From assembly GCA_903930505.1 (NCBI GenBank), contig CAIYYQ010000423.1, positions 1 through 5,659 of the forward strand: a DNA stretch of 5,659 nucleotides, read 5' to 3'. The stretch is from Methanobacteriota archaeon. Its GTDB lineage: Archaea; Thermoplasmatota; E2; DHVEG-1. The translations under genes and the position numbers were made by a program. The notes under the pieces are model-generated. The model was not told where the DNA came from. It was given only the letters and a program-made list of their open reading frames with translations, and searched no databases. Below are positions 1-5,659 of the stretch, one piece after another (position 1 is the first letter of the stretch; the number at the start of each line of letters is the position of its first letter).

Positions 1-74
1 GAGGGGATAATGCATTTCGTTGATTAATGTTTTTGTACAAATAAGATATTGATATTCGTCTTACTATCAGGAGA

Positions 75-102
75 GACATTTTTCCATTTTGACATTTTTC
101 CA
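75..102. repeat. Perfect 12-bp tandem direct repeat upstream of the first promoter
   Basis: GACATTTTTCCA occurs at 75-86 and again, identically, at 91-102, so the copies start 16 bases apart with a 4-base TTTT spacer. The second copy ends 8 bases before the TATA box at 110. That position fits a tandem activator or repressor site next to the BRE/TATA. The alternative is that the two T5 runs are the tail of a terminator for a gene upstream of the window. The repeat itself is seen directly; the function is inferred. Confidence 0.6.
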
Positions 103-103
103 A

Positions 104-117
104 GAAACGTTTAAATA
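104..117 (+). promoter_or_regulatory. Archaeal BRE/TATA promoter of the 164-residue membrane protein gene
   Basis: TTTAAATA at 110-117 is a good archaeal TATA box, preceded by a purine-rich GAAACG (104-109) where the TFB recognition element would lie. Archaeal transcription normally starts about 25 bases beyond the box centre, which places the start near 138-142. That leaves a leader of about 30 bases containing the Shine-Dalgarno site at 160-166. The rest of 1-170 shows no convincing gene: the forward frame open at base 1 ends at a stop at 25-27, so at most the tail of an upstream gene lies there. Confidence 0.65.
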
Positions 118-159
118 CCTTTTATGTCAAAGGTTAACACGAGACAAAATAACAAGTAA

Positions 160-166
160 GAGGTGA
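160..166 (+). promoter_or_regulatory. Strong Shine-Dalgarno site for the first gene
   Basis: GAGGTGA is a 7-base match to the complement of the archaeal 16S rRNA tail (ATCACCTCCT). It lies 4 bases before the ATG at 171 and fixes that start. An 8-base complement of this site (TCACCTCT) occurs just after the stop codon of the same gene, at 667-674. Confidence 0.85.
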
Positions 167-170
167 CAAT

Positions 171-665
171 ATGAAAAAAAACAGAGGAAAAACCATCCTA
201 AAAATATGCCTTTTTCTCATCCTCGCAAACCTCCCCTTTCTCACCATGACCCACCACATCGGAATCACCGCATTCCTTGACTCCTTCGACAACCCAACAT
301 CATACTGTTACCTCAAAGACATGACACTTCCTCATGACTTATCAATACAAAAAGGAACATATCTCCTCCTACAAAAATCATCCCACCCAGGATTCTCCAT
401 CCACGAAGGCGATACCGTCCTCTACTACAAAAACGAAGGAGGAATATCCTGTAACAAAATATATTCTATCGATTCTCGTACCCCACTCACCACATACTAC
501 ATAACAAGCTCATCCGCCTCAGAAACAACCCCTATATATCAAGACTACATCATCGGAAAAGTCGTAGGAACAATCGACGATAACATCTGGAACGCACTTT
601 CCCTGAAAACATGGGAACTCTGCATTAGTAATTTCAACATAAAAGCTGTACTAACAGAAAACTAA
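171..665 (+). CDS. Membrane-anchored signal peptidase-like protein, probably catalytically inactive
   Basis: 164 residues. A basic N-terminus (MKKNRGK) precedes one hydrophobic segment at about residues 9-27, with no later membrane segment, so the remaining 135 residues are probably outside the cell. The outer part has the rhythm of an archaeal/ER-type signal peptidase (S26 family): an M-x-x-P element at 51-54, a Gly-Asp pair at 80-81 followed by hydrophobic TVLYY, CNKI at 94-97, a YYI strand near 109, and IIGKVVG at 127-133. In active enzymes the first element is Ser-Met-x-Pro and the third carries His-Arg. Here those positions read Asp-Met-Thr-Leu-Pro and Asn-Lys, so both the nucleophile and the general base seem to be missing. 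It has its own promoter and a T-tract behind it, so it appears to be a separate unit from gcvPA. The fold assignment is by motif reading only; an unrelated secreted beta protein is possible. Confidence 0.55.
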   Translation: MKKNRGKTILKICLFLILANLPFLTMTHHIGITAFLDSFDNPTSYCYLKDMTLPHDLSIQKGTYLLLQKSSHPGFSIHEGDTVLYYKNEGGISCNKIYSIDSRTPLTTYYITSSSASETTPIYQDYIIGKVVGTIDDNIWNALSLKTWELCISNFNIKAVLTEN

Positions 666-682
666 ATCACCTCTGATCTTAC

Positions 683-689
683 TTTTTTT
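683..689 (+). terminator. T-tract, likely terminator of the first gene
   Basis: Seven T residues begin 17 bases after the stop codon, in the 80-base gap before gcvPA. Archaeal RNA polymerase can terminate at T-runs without a hairpin, so this is a plausible end for the first transcript. Beyond it the gap shows no strong TATA box. ATTATGATAAG (695-705) and TTTAAC (710-715) are weak candidates for a gcvPA promoter. Confidence 0.4.
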
Positions 690-745
690 ATTTGATTATG
701 ATAAGTTTCTTTAACACCTGACTATTTACCGTTTGGGGGATTTCT

Positions 746-2089
746 ATGAAATTCATACCAAACGCAACCATAAAACAGACCATGTTAAACGAAATAGGGT
801 TTCACACTATCGACGAGCTATTTACAGACATTCCAGAAAAAATCCGGGCAAAACCTCTCAACCTACCTGAAGGATTAACCCAACAACAAACCGAGCAAAA
901 ACTCAGAATACTAGCAAAAAAAAACCAATCCTATTACAATCTCCCAAACTTCTTAGGAGGTGGAACCAAACCCCACTATGTCCCTGCCGTAGTCGCATCC
1001 ATTCTCTCTCGATCAGAGTTTTATACAGCCTACACACCATACCAACCTGAAGCATCCCAAGGATTCCTTCAAGCCATGTTCGAATACCAAAGTATCGTCG
1101 CAGAACTCACGGGCATGGACATCGCAAACGCATCACTCTACGACGGCGTCACCGCACTCGGTGAAGCAGCACTTATGTGCACCCGAATCAACAAACGAAA
1201 AACATTTCTTATCCCGGAGAACATCTCCTGGGAGAAAAAATCTGTTCTCAAAAACTATACACTCGGAGCAGGACTCACCATAAAAGAAATACCTTATGAC
1301 AAAAAAACAGGAAAACTAGACATCAACGCACTCAAAAAAACAATTGACGAAGACACCACTGGAGTCTACCTAGAAAACCCAAACTTCTTCGGAATCTTCG
1401 AAGACGACGTACAAACCATCCACGATCTTGTACAACAAAAAGGATCCTTGTTTGTTGTTGGAATTGACCCATTCTCCCTTGGCATCATCAAAAACCCTGG
1501 CGAATACCACGCCGATATCGTCCTCGGTGAAGGCAGAGGCCTTGGGACATCCCTTGAATTCGGTGGACCAGGACTTGGACTATTCGCCTGCAAACAAGAA
1601 TATCTCAGACAGCTCCCTGGAAGGATCATCGGACTTACAAAAGACACTGATGGAAAACAAGCGTTTTGTATGACGCTACAAACCCGAGAGCAGCACATCA
1701 GACGAGCACGGGCAACCAGCAACATCTGCACAAACGAAGGATTAATCGCGCTCGCAGCACTTGTTCATCTCGCATGGCTTGGAAGTAATGGTTTAGAAGA
1801 ACTCAGTAGACTCAACTTTCAGAGAGGACAAACCCTTGCAAAAGAAATCACATCAATCAAAGGCTTTGAATCAGTTTTTTCTGGCATCTATTTTAATGAA
1901 TTCGTCATCAGATACAAGGGCGATACCAACACATTACATAAAAAAGCGTTACAAAAAGGAGTACAGATCGGTCTTCCTCTCACCAAATGGTTCCCGGCCT
2001 TGAATCAATGTTTATTGTTTGGAGTGACTGAACTTCATTCCGACGAACAAATACAGCAACTTCTCACGGTTCTTAAAGAGGTGGCATAA
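746..2089 (+). CDS. gcvPA: Glycine dehydrogenase (decarboxylating) subunit 1, P-protein N-terminal half
   Basis: 447 residues, the normal length for the separate alpha chain of the two-subunit P-protein. With GcvPB it forms the PLP-dependent glycine decarboxylase, which releases CO2 from glycine and loads the aminomethyl group on the lipoyl arm of GcvH in the cytoplasm. Recognisable blocks in order: FLGGGTKPHYVP (69-80), the YTPYQPEASQG stretch (96-106) running into FEYQ (112-115), NASLYDGVTALGEA (128-141), NPNFFGIFED (211-220), the glycine-rich EFGGPGLG (271-278), LPGRIIG (290-296), and TREQHIRRARATSNICTNEG (313-332). This chain has no PLP lysine, as expected; that residue is in GcvPB. The ATG follows a weak G-rich site (GGGGGA, 735-740) by 5 bases. 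The stop codon directly abuts the gcvPB start, so the subunits are translated from one message. No part appears missing. Confidence 0.96.
   Translation: MKFIPNATIKQTMLNEIGFHTIDELFTDIPEKIRAKPLNLPEGLTQQQTEQKLRILAKKNQSYYNLPNFLGGGTKPHYVPAVVASILSRSEFYTAYTPYQPEASQGFLQAMFEYQSIVAELTGMDIANASLYDGVTALGEAALMCTRINKRKTFLIPENISWEKKSVLKNYTLGAGLTIKEIPYDKKTGKLDINALKKTIDEDTTGVYLENPNFFGIFEDDVQTIHDLVQQKGSLFVVGIDPFSLGIIKNPGEYHADIVLGEGRGLGTSLEFGGPGLGLFACKQEYLRQLPGRIIGLTKDTDGKQAFCMTLQTREQHIRRARATSNICTNEGLIALAALVHLAWLGSNGLEELSRLNFQRGQTLAKEITSIKGFESVFSGIYFNEFVIRYKGDTNTLHKKALQKGVQIGLPLTKWFPALNQCLLFGVTELHSDEQIQQLLTVLKEVA
2078..2084 (+). promoter_or_regulatory. Shine-Dalgarno site inside the gcvPA end that sets a TTG start for gcvPB
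   Basis: GAGGTGG lies within the last codons of gcvPA, 5 bases before TTG at 2090. Six of its bases match the archaeal consensus exactly. It supports the TTG as the real start of gcvPB, since no ATG or GTG lies in the right place and the first conserved residues follow soon after. Confidence 0.8.
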
Positions 2090-3592
2090 TTGTACCGATG
2101 CGCCATCTACGATGAACCACTATTAAACGAACTGGAACGCTGCATCCCACAAGAAAAAAAGAAACCTGTTGCAGAACTACCAACCACCCTTCAACGAACA
2201 ACACCGTTCCATATCCCAAACCTCGAAGAAATCCAAATAGTCCGACATTTCCTACGACTCAGCCAGATGAACTACGGAATTGACACCGGGATGTACCCCC
2301 TTGGCTCCTGCACCATGAAATACAACCCAAAGATCTGCGAAGACATCAGCAGATGGGAATCGTTCGCTGCCATTCACCCTTATCAAGATGAGTCGACGGT
2401 GCAGGGAAGTCTTCAGATCATGTACGAACTTGAACATATGCTCTGTGAAATCACAGGAATGAACACCTTCACCTTGCAACCAGCAGCAGGCGCACAAGGG
2501 GAATTCACCGGGTTACTGCTCGCACGAGCATACCATCAGTTCAACAACCAAAATCATCGAACAGAAGTAATACTCCCCGATACCGCTCATGGGACTAATC
2601 CTGCAAGCGCAACGATGGCTGGATATTCGGTTACAGAAATCCCCTCAACACAAGAAGGAACTGTTAATCTTTCCGTACTTGAAAAAACACTATCTGAGAA
2701 AACCGCGTGCTTCATGCTCACAAACCCAAACACTCTTGGGATCTTCGAATCAGACATCTGCGAAATACAAAAACTTGTTCACAACGCAGGATCGCTTCTC
2801 TACTACGATGGCGCAAACATGAATGCGATCATGGGAAAGGCACGACCTGGAGACATGGGGTTTGACATTGTCCATATTAATCTCCATAAAACATTCTCTA
2901 CACCTCACGGCGGCGGAGGACCCGGCGCAGGACCTGTCGGAGTCACCAAAAAATTAGAACGATTTCTACCAGTTCCCCGCGTTGTTCACTCAAAAAACAA
3001 CTACGCATTTGACTATAATTACCCGGATTCTATCGGAAAAATCAAAGGATTTTACGGGAATTTCTCAGTACTACTCAAAGCCTACATCTACATCCTTATG
3101 ATGGGACGAAATGGACTCACCGATGCATCAGAAATCGCTGTACTCAATGCAAACTACATGAAAAAAAAACTAGTCGACTCCAAAAAATATGAGCTACCCT
3201 ACAAGGAACAGCGTAAACACGAATTCGTACTCAGTTGCGAGCGTCTTCATCAAGAAAAAGGGATACGTGCACTTGATGTTGCAAAACGTTTGTTAGACTA
3301 CGGCCTGCATCCGCCAACCGTATACTTCCCAATGATAGTCAAAGAAGCATTAATGATCGAACCCACAGAATCCGAATCAAAAACATCGTTAGACAACTAT
3401 ATTGACGCGTTGCTCAAAATTGCAGATGAAGATGTACAGATAGTGCTAAATGCCCCTACAAACACGAAAGTACGACGACTTGATGAAGCATTGGCTGTAA
3501 AAAACCCAATATTCACCTGGAAAATGAAACAGAAAACTCTTACTACAGAAGAGAAACAAACCCGCTGTGAATCTGTTGGTCGACACCATTAA
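2090..3592 (+). CDS. gcvPB: Glycine dehydrogenase (decarboxylating) subunit 2, P-protein C-terminal half with the PLP lysine
   Basis: 500 residues, starting at TTG immediately after the gcvPA stop. This is the catalytic chain: HINLHKTF at 262-269 holds the lysine (K267) that forms the Schiff base with PLP. It is followed by the glycine-rich run at 274-285 ending in GPVGV. Other family blocks are MYPLGSCTMKYNPK (68-81), PAAGAQGE (131-138), DTAHGTNPASATMAGY (164-179), NPNTLGIFE (212-220), YYDGANMNA (238-246), and EPTESESK (424-431). All expected parts are present, so the enzyme should be active with GcvPA, making carbon from glycine available as methylene-tetrahydropterin once GcvH and GcvT act. 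The last 20 or so residues (TTEEKQ to the final HH) form a polar tail after the conserved domain. GcvH, GcvT and the lipoamide dehydrogenase must be encoded elsewhere. Function is highly secure. Confidence 0.97.
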   Translation: MYRCAIYDEPLLNELERCIPQEKKKPVAELPTTLQRTTPFHIPNLEEIQIVRHFLRLSQMNYGIDTGMYPLGSCTMKYNPKICEDISRWESFAAIHPYQDESTVQGSLQIMYELEHMLCEITGMNTFTLQPAAGAQGEFTGLLLARAYHQFNNQNHRTEVILPDTAHGTNPASATMAGYSVTEIPSTQEGTVNLSVLEKTLSEKTACFMLTNPNTLGIFESDICEIQKLVHNAGSLLYYDGANMNAIMGKARPGDMGFDIVHINLHKTFSTPHGGGGPGAGPVGVTKKLERFLPVPRVVHSKNNYAFDYNYPDSIGKIKGFYGNFSVLLKAYIYILMMGRNGLTDASEIAVLNANYMKKKLVDSKKYELPYKEQRKHEFVLSCERLHQEKGIRALDVAKRLLDYGLHPPTVYFPMIVKEALMIEPTESESKTSLDNYIDALLKIADEDVQIVLNAPTNTKVRRLDEALAVKNPIFTWKMKQKTLTTEEKQTRCESVGRHH

Positions 3593-3631
3593 ATAGCACA
3601 CAGAATATCTTTACTAAAAATATTATGTGAA

Positions 3632-3636
3632 GGGAG
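3632..3636 (+). promoter_or_regulatory. Ribosome binding site of the radical SAM gene
   Basis: GGGAG, within AAGGGAG, ends 3 bases before the ATG at 3640, a rather short spacing. The 47-base gap after gcvPB has an A/T-rich AAAAATAT (3616-3623), but it is too close to the ATG to act as a TATA box for this start. Joint transcription with gcvPAB is therefore more likely than a separate promoter. Confidence 0.5.
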
Positions 3637-3639
3637 TTT

Positions 3640-5220
3640 ATGAGCAGCACAAAATCAGCCCTCAAACAAGGTTTACCAAAAGAAACCCAGTCACTTTGCC
3701 CAGACTGTAAAAAAATCATCCCTGCAACGATTTACGAAAAAAATGGACAAGCGCTCATGAAAAAAACCTGTCCAGAACATGGGGATTTTGAGGATATCTA
3801 CTGGTCAGATGCAGACATGTATCTACAAGCAGAGAAATGGGCTTATGATGGAATTGGGGTAACAAACCCTGCAATAACTGATGCAACGGTCTGCCCGGAG
3901 CAATGCGGACTATGTAACCTACACCTTTCACACACCTGCCTCGCACTCATTGATTTAACGAACCGATGCAATTTAAAATGTCCGATTTGTTTTGCGAACG
4001 CAAACGCAGCAGGATACGTGTTTGAACCCTCATATGATCAGGTTGTCCGTATGATGGAGAACCTTCGTGCAGAACAACCAGTGCCCTGTAAAGCAATTCA
4101 GTTCGCTGGCGGTGAACCAACGATTTACCCACAATTCATGGAGGTCATCACAAAAGCACGGGATCTTGGTTTTTCACAAATTCAGGTTGCAACAAATGGT
4201 CTGAAAATGGTGGATTTTGATTTCTGTCAGAAAATGCGTGATGCAGGGATGAATACGATTTATCTTCAATTCGACAGCCTACGAGAAAAAGACTATATAA
4301 CTGCCCGAGGACGAAAACTTCTTGATATAAAATTAAAAGCAATCGAAAACTGTAAAAATGTAAAACCCAAACCACTGTCAACCGTACTTGTTCCAACGGT
4401 TGTAAAAACAATGAACGATGATCAAGTCGGAGAGATCGTAAAATACGCAATTAACAATGCTCAAGTGATACGCGGAGTTAACTTCCAACCTGTTTCGTTC
4501 ACCGGTAGAATTGATGAAAAACAACTGAAACAACAGCGATATACTATCCCGGATCTTGTCTTTGATCTTGAAAAACAAACTGATTTCTTGAAAAAAACTG
4601 ATTTCTACCCAGTTCCTATCGTAGCACCGATCTCTGAACTTATCTCCATATTATCCGGTCGTGAAGAAATCATTTTCACATCCCATCCACACTGCGGATA
4701 TGCAACCTTTATGTTCATCCACAACGGCGAAGTAACCCCCATTCCTCGATTTGTCAATGTCGAAGGATTATTCCAAAGAATGGAAGAACTTGCAGATAAA
4801 GCAAAACGATACCAGATGCTGATCCGATTGTTCAAAAAACTGAAAAAGAAAACTGATATTCAAGATACATTTGACAAATATTTCGGCGAATACATCGATA
4901 AAACAAAGATGCCTGAGGGAATCGACATCGTTGAAGTCCTCTCAGAGGTTGCATCAGAAAAAAACAAGAAATCCGTTGGAAAATTTACCTGGAAGACGAT
5001 GCTTATAGGAGCGATGCATTTCCAGGATTCCTACAACTATGATATCGAACGGGTGAAACGATGCGTAATCCATTATGCAACACCAGATGATCGCATCATT
5101 CCATTCTGCGCCTACAATAGTGGACCAACATACCGCACAGAAGTTGAAAAAAAATACAGCACACCTCTTGAAGAATGGAAGAAAAAGAACAAAAAACTTG
5201 TATGCGACTCCATCTGCTAA
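3640..5220 (+). CDS. Radical SAM enzyme of the tetraether lipid synthase (Tes/MJ0619, COG1964-like) family
   Basis: 526 residues, similar to MJ0619 (about 500). An N-terminal zinc-ribbon or rubredoxin-like part has CPDC (20-23) and CPEHG (44-48). Next comes CPEQCGLC (85-92) with C100, a likely auxiliary iron-sulfur site. The radical SAM signature follows directly, C110-x3-C114-x2-C117 (CNLKCPICFANA). The SAM-binding GGEP is at 157-160, and QVATNG (182-187) belongs to the barrel. Late cysteines are C352 (HPHCGYATFMF) and C475 and C490 in the family-typical end block MHFQDSYNYDIERVKRC to PFCAYN. In this family, iron-sulfur clusters beyond the SAM cluster are known, and the reaction joins the C16 ends of two phytanyl chains to make tetraether membrane lipids. 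An MJ0619-type protein was also reported as a methylase in methanopterin synthesis. Close paralogues (for example monoalkyl-bridge synthases) share these motifs, so the family is sure but the exact substrate is not. It follows gcvPB by 47 bases and may be co-transcribed. Confidence 0.85.
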   Translation: MSSTKSALKQGLPKETQSLCPDCKKIIPATIYEKNGQALMKKTCPEHGDFEDIYWSDADMYLQAEKWAYDGIGVTNPAITDATVCPEQCGLCNLHLSHTCLALIDLTNRCNLKCPICFANANAAGYVFEPSYDQVVRMMENLRAEQPVPCKAIQFAGGEPTIYPQFMEVITKARDLGFSQIQVATNGLKMVDFDFCQKMRDAGMNTIYLQFDSLREKDYITARGRKLLDIKLKAIENCKNVKPKPLSTVLVPTVVKTMNDDQVGEIVKYAINNAQVIRGVNFQPVSFTGRIDEKQLKQQRYTIPDLVFDLEKQTDFLKKTDFYPVPIVAPISELISILSGREEIIFTSHPHCGYATFMFIHNGEVTPIPRFVNVEGLFQRMEELADKAKRYQMLIRLFKKLKKKTDIQDTFDKYFGEYIDKTKMPEGIDIVEVLSEVASEKNKKSVGKFTWKTMLIGAMHFQDSYNYDIERVKRCVIHYATPDDRIIPFCAYNSGPTYRTEVEKKYSTPLEEWKKKNKKLVCDSIC

Positions 5221-5242
5221 CAACACTTCTCGTACGTTTGGA

Positions 5243-5250
5243 TTTATAAA
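5243..5250 (+). promoter_or_regulatory. Consensus archaeal TATA box of the epimerase gene
   Basis: TTTATAAA is a textbook archaeal TATA box, 22 bases after the radical SAM stop codon. Start of transcription is expected near 5271-5276, only 5-10 bases before the ATG at 5281. No Shine-Dalgarno sequence is present (TTCTGATCCCT precedes the ATG), so the message is probably leaderless or nearly so. The T5 run at 5267-5271 could also help stop the upstream transcript. Confidence 0.8.
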
Positions 5251-5280
5251 GCATCAGTGCATTCTCTTTTTCTGATCCCT

Positions 5281-5659
5281 ATGGTTCTTGTCGCACCCTC
5301 AATCTTATCTGCAGATTTTTCAAAACTCGGTGAAGAAATCACAAAAATTGAACAAGCTGGTGCAGACTGGTTACATATCGATGTGATGGATGGCCATTTC
5401 GTCCCAAACATAACCATCGGACCCGTTGTAATCTCAAAAATCAGAAAAACAACCGATCTTTTTTTTGATGTGCATTTGATGATCGAACACCCTGAACAAT
5501 ATATTGAATCGTTTGCAAAATCTGGTGCAGACCTGGTTACTATTCATATAGAAGCATGTCCAAAGACATCCTCAGTAATTGAACAAATCCACAAAAATGG
5601 CTGCAAAGCAGGAGTTTCTGTGAACCCGGAGACATCTATTGAATCAATTAACGATATAA
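5281..5659 (+). CDS. rpe: Ribulose-phosphate 3-epimerase, N-terminal part (cut by the window end)
   Basis: 126 codons are visible and the frame is still open at the window edge; the full protein would be about 215-225 residues. Rpe interconverts ribulose 5-phosphate and xylulose 5-phosphate in the cytoplasm, in the non-oxidative pentose phosphate route, using a metal-bound TIM barrel. Visible family blocks: APSILSADF (5-13), HIDVMDGHFVPN (32-43), DVHLMIEHPEQYI (63-75), GADLVTIHIEA (82-92), and GVSVNPET near 112-119. H32, D34 and H65 are the metal ligands expected in this part, with D34 also serving as one of the two acid/base residues; the second aspartate lies beyond the window. The start is set by homology (the Met directly before the first beta strand) and by the TATA box spacing. 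It has its own promoter and is not obviously linked in function to the upstream genes. Confidence 0.95.
   Translation, partial: MVLVAPSILSADFSKLGEEITKIEQAGADWLHIDVMDGHFVPNITIGPVVISKIRKTTDLFFDVHLMIEHPEQYIESFAKSGADLVTIHIEACPKTSSVIEQIHKNGCKAGVSVNPETSIESINDI

Noticed and set aside
32..41. TTTGTACAAA palindrome in the upstream region
   Set aside because: A 10-bp palindrome in AT-rich DNA is expected by chance, and it lies nearly 70 bases from the TATA box with no second copy.
45..56. GATATTGATATT tandem hexamer
   Set aside because: Only two short AT-rich units; no sign of a repeat array or a conserved site.
916..924. Run of nine A residues in gcvPA (and a similar A run near 3162 in gcvPB) as a possible slippage site or frameshift
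   Set aside because: The reading frame is intact and conserved motifs continue on both sides, so neither programmed slippage nor a sequencing error is needed.
1366..1731. 121-codon open frame on the minus strand inside gcvPA
   Set aside because: It lies wholly inside a highly conserved gcvPA region, and its translation shows no family motif. It is a by-product of the codon use of the real gene.
3604..3624. AATAT...ATATT hairpin between gcvPB and the radical SAM gene as a terminator
   Set aside because: The stem is only 5 A/T pairs with an 11-base loop and no T-tract follows, so it is too weak to call.
5075..5275. 66-codon plus-strand frame overlapping the radical SAM end and the epimerase promoter
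   Set aside because: It is out of frame with the conserved C-terminal block of the radical SAM protein, has no recognisable motif, and runs through the TATA box.

Overview
The window is archaeal. Genes carry TATA boxes of the archaeal type (TTTAAATA, TTTATAAA), and Shine-Dalgarno sites match the archaeal 16S tail (GAGGTGA). The last gene looks nearly leaderless. The glycine decarboxylase is split into two chains, and there is a radical SAM protein of the tetraether lipid synthase (Tes/MJ0619) type. The DNA leans AT-rich, with A and C favoured in sense-strand third positions. A euryarchaeal or Thermoplasmatota-like lineage is my best guess, but I cannot fix the taxon from the sequence alone.

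Layout, all on the + strand. Bases 1-170 are a non-coding upstream region with a perfect 12-bp tandem repeat, a clear TATA box and a strong Shine-Dalgarno site. Bases 171-665 encode a short membrane-anchored protein that resembles an archaeal signal peptidase fold without the usual active-site residues. A T-tract follows. Bases 746-2089 and 2090-3592 are gcvPA and gcvPB, the two halves of the glycine decarboxylase (P-protein). They are joined with no spacer, and gcvPB starts at a TTG. After 47 bases comes a 526-residue Tes-like radical SAM enzyme (3640-5220), probably in the same transcript. A TATA box at 5243-5250 then drives ribulose-phosphate 3-epimerase, which runs off the window end.

How the genes may work together: GcvPA/GcvPB decarboxylate glycine and pass the aminomethyl group to GcvH. 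GcvT then makes methylene-tetrahydropterin (GcvH, GcvT and the dihydrolipoamide dehydrogenase are not in this window). The radical SAM gene next to them belongs to a family for which two roles have been reported: joining archaeal lipid tails into tetraethers, and methylating the methanopterin ring. Its position beside a one-carbon gene pair makes the second role worth testing here. The epimerase has its own promoter and is probably an independent housekeeping unit. I found no RNA genes, CRISPR arrays or mobile elements.
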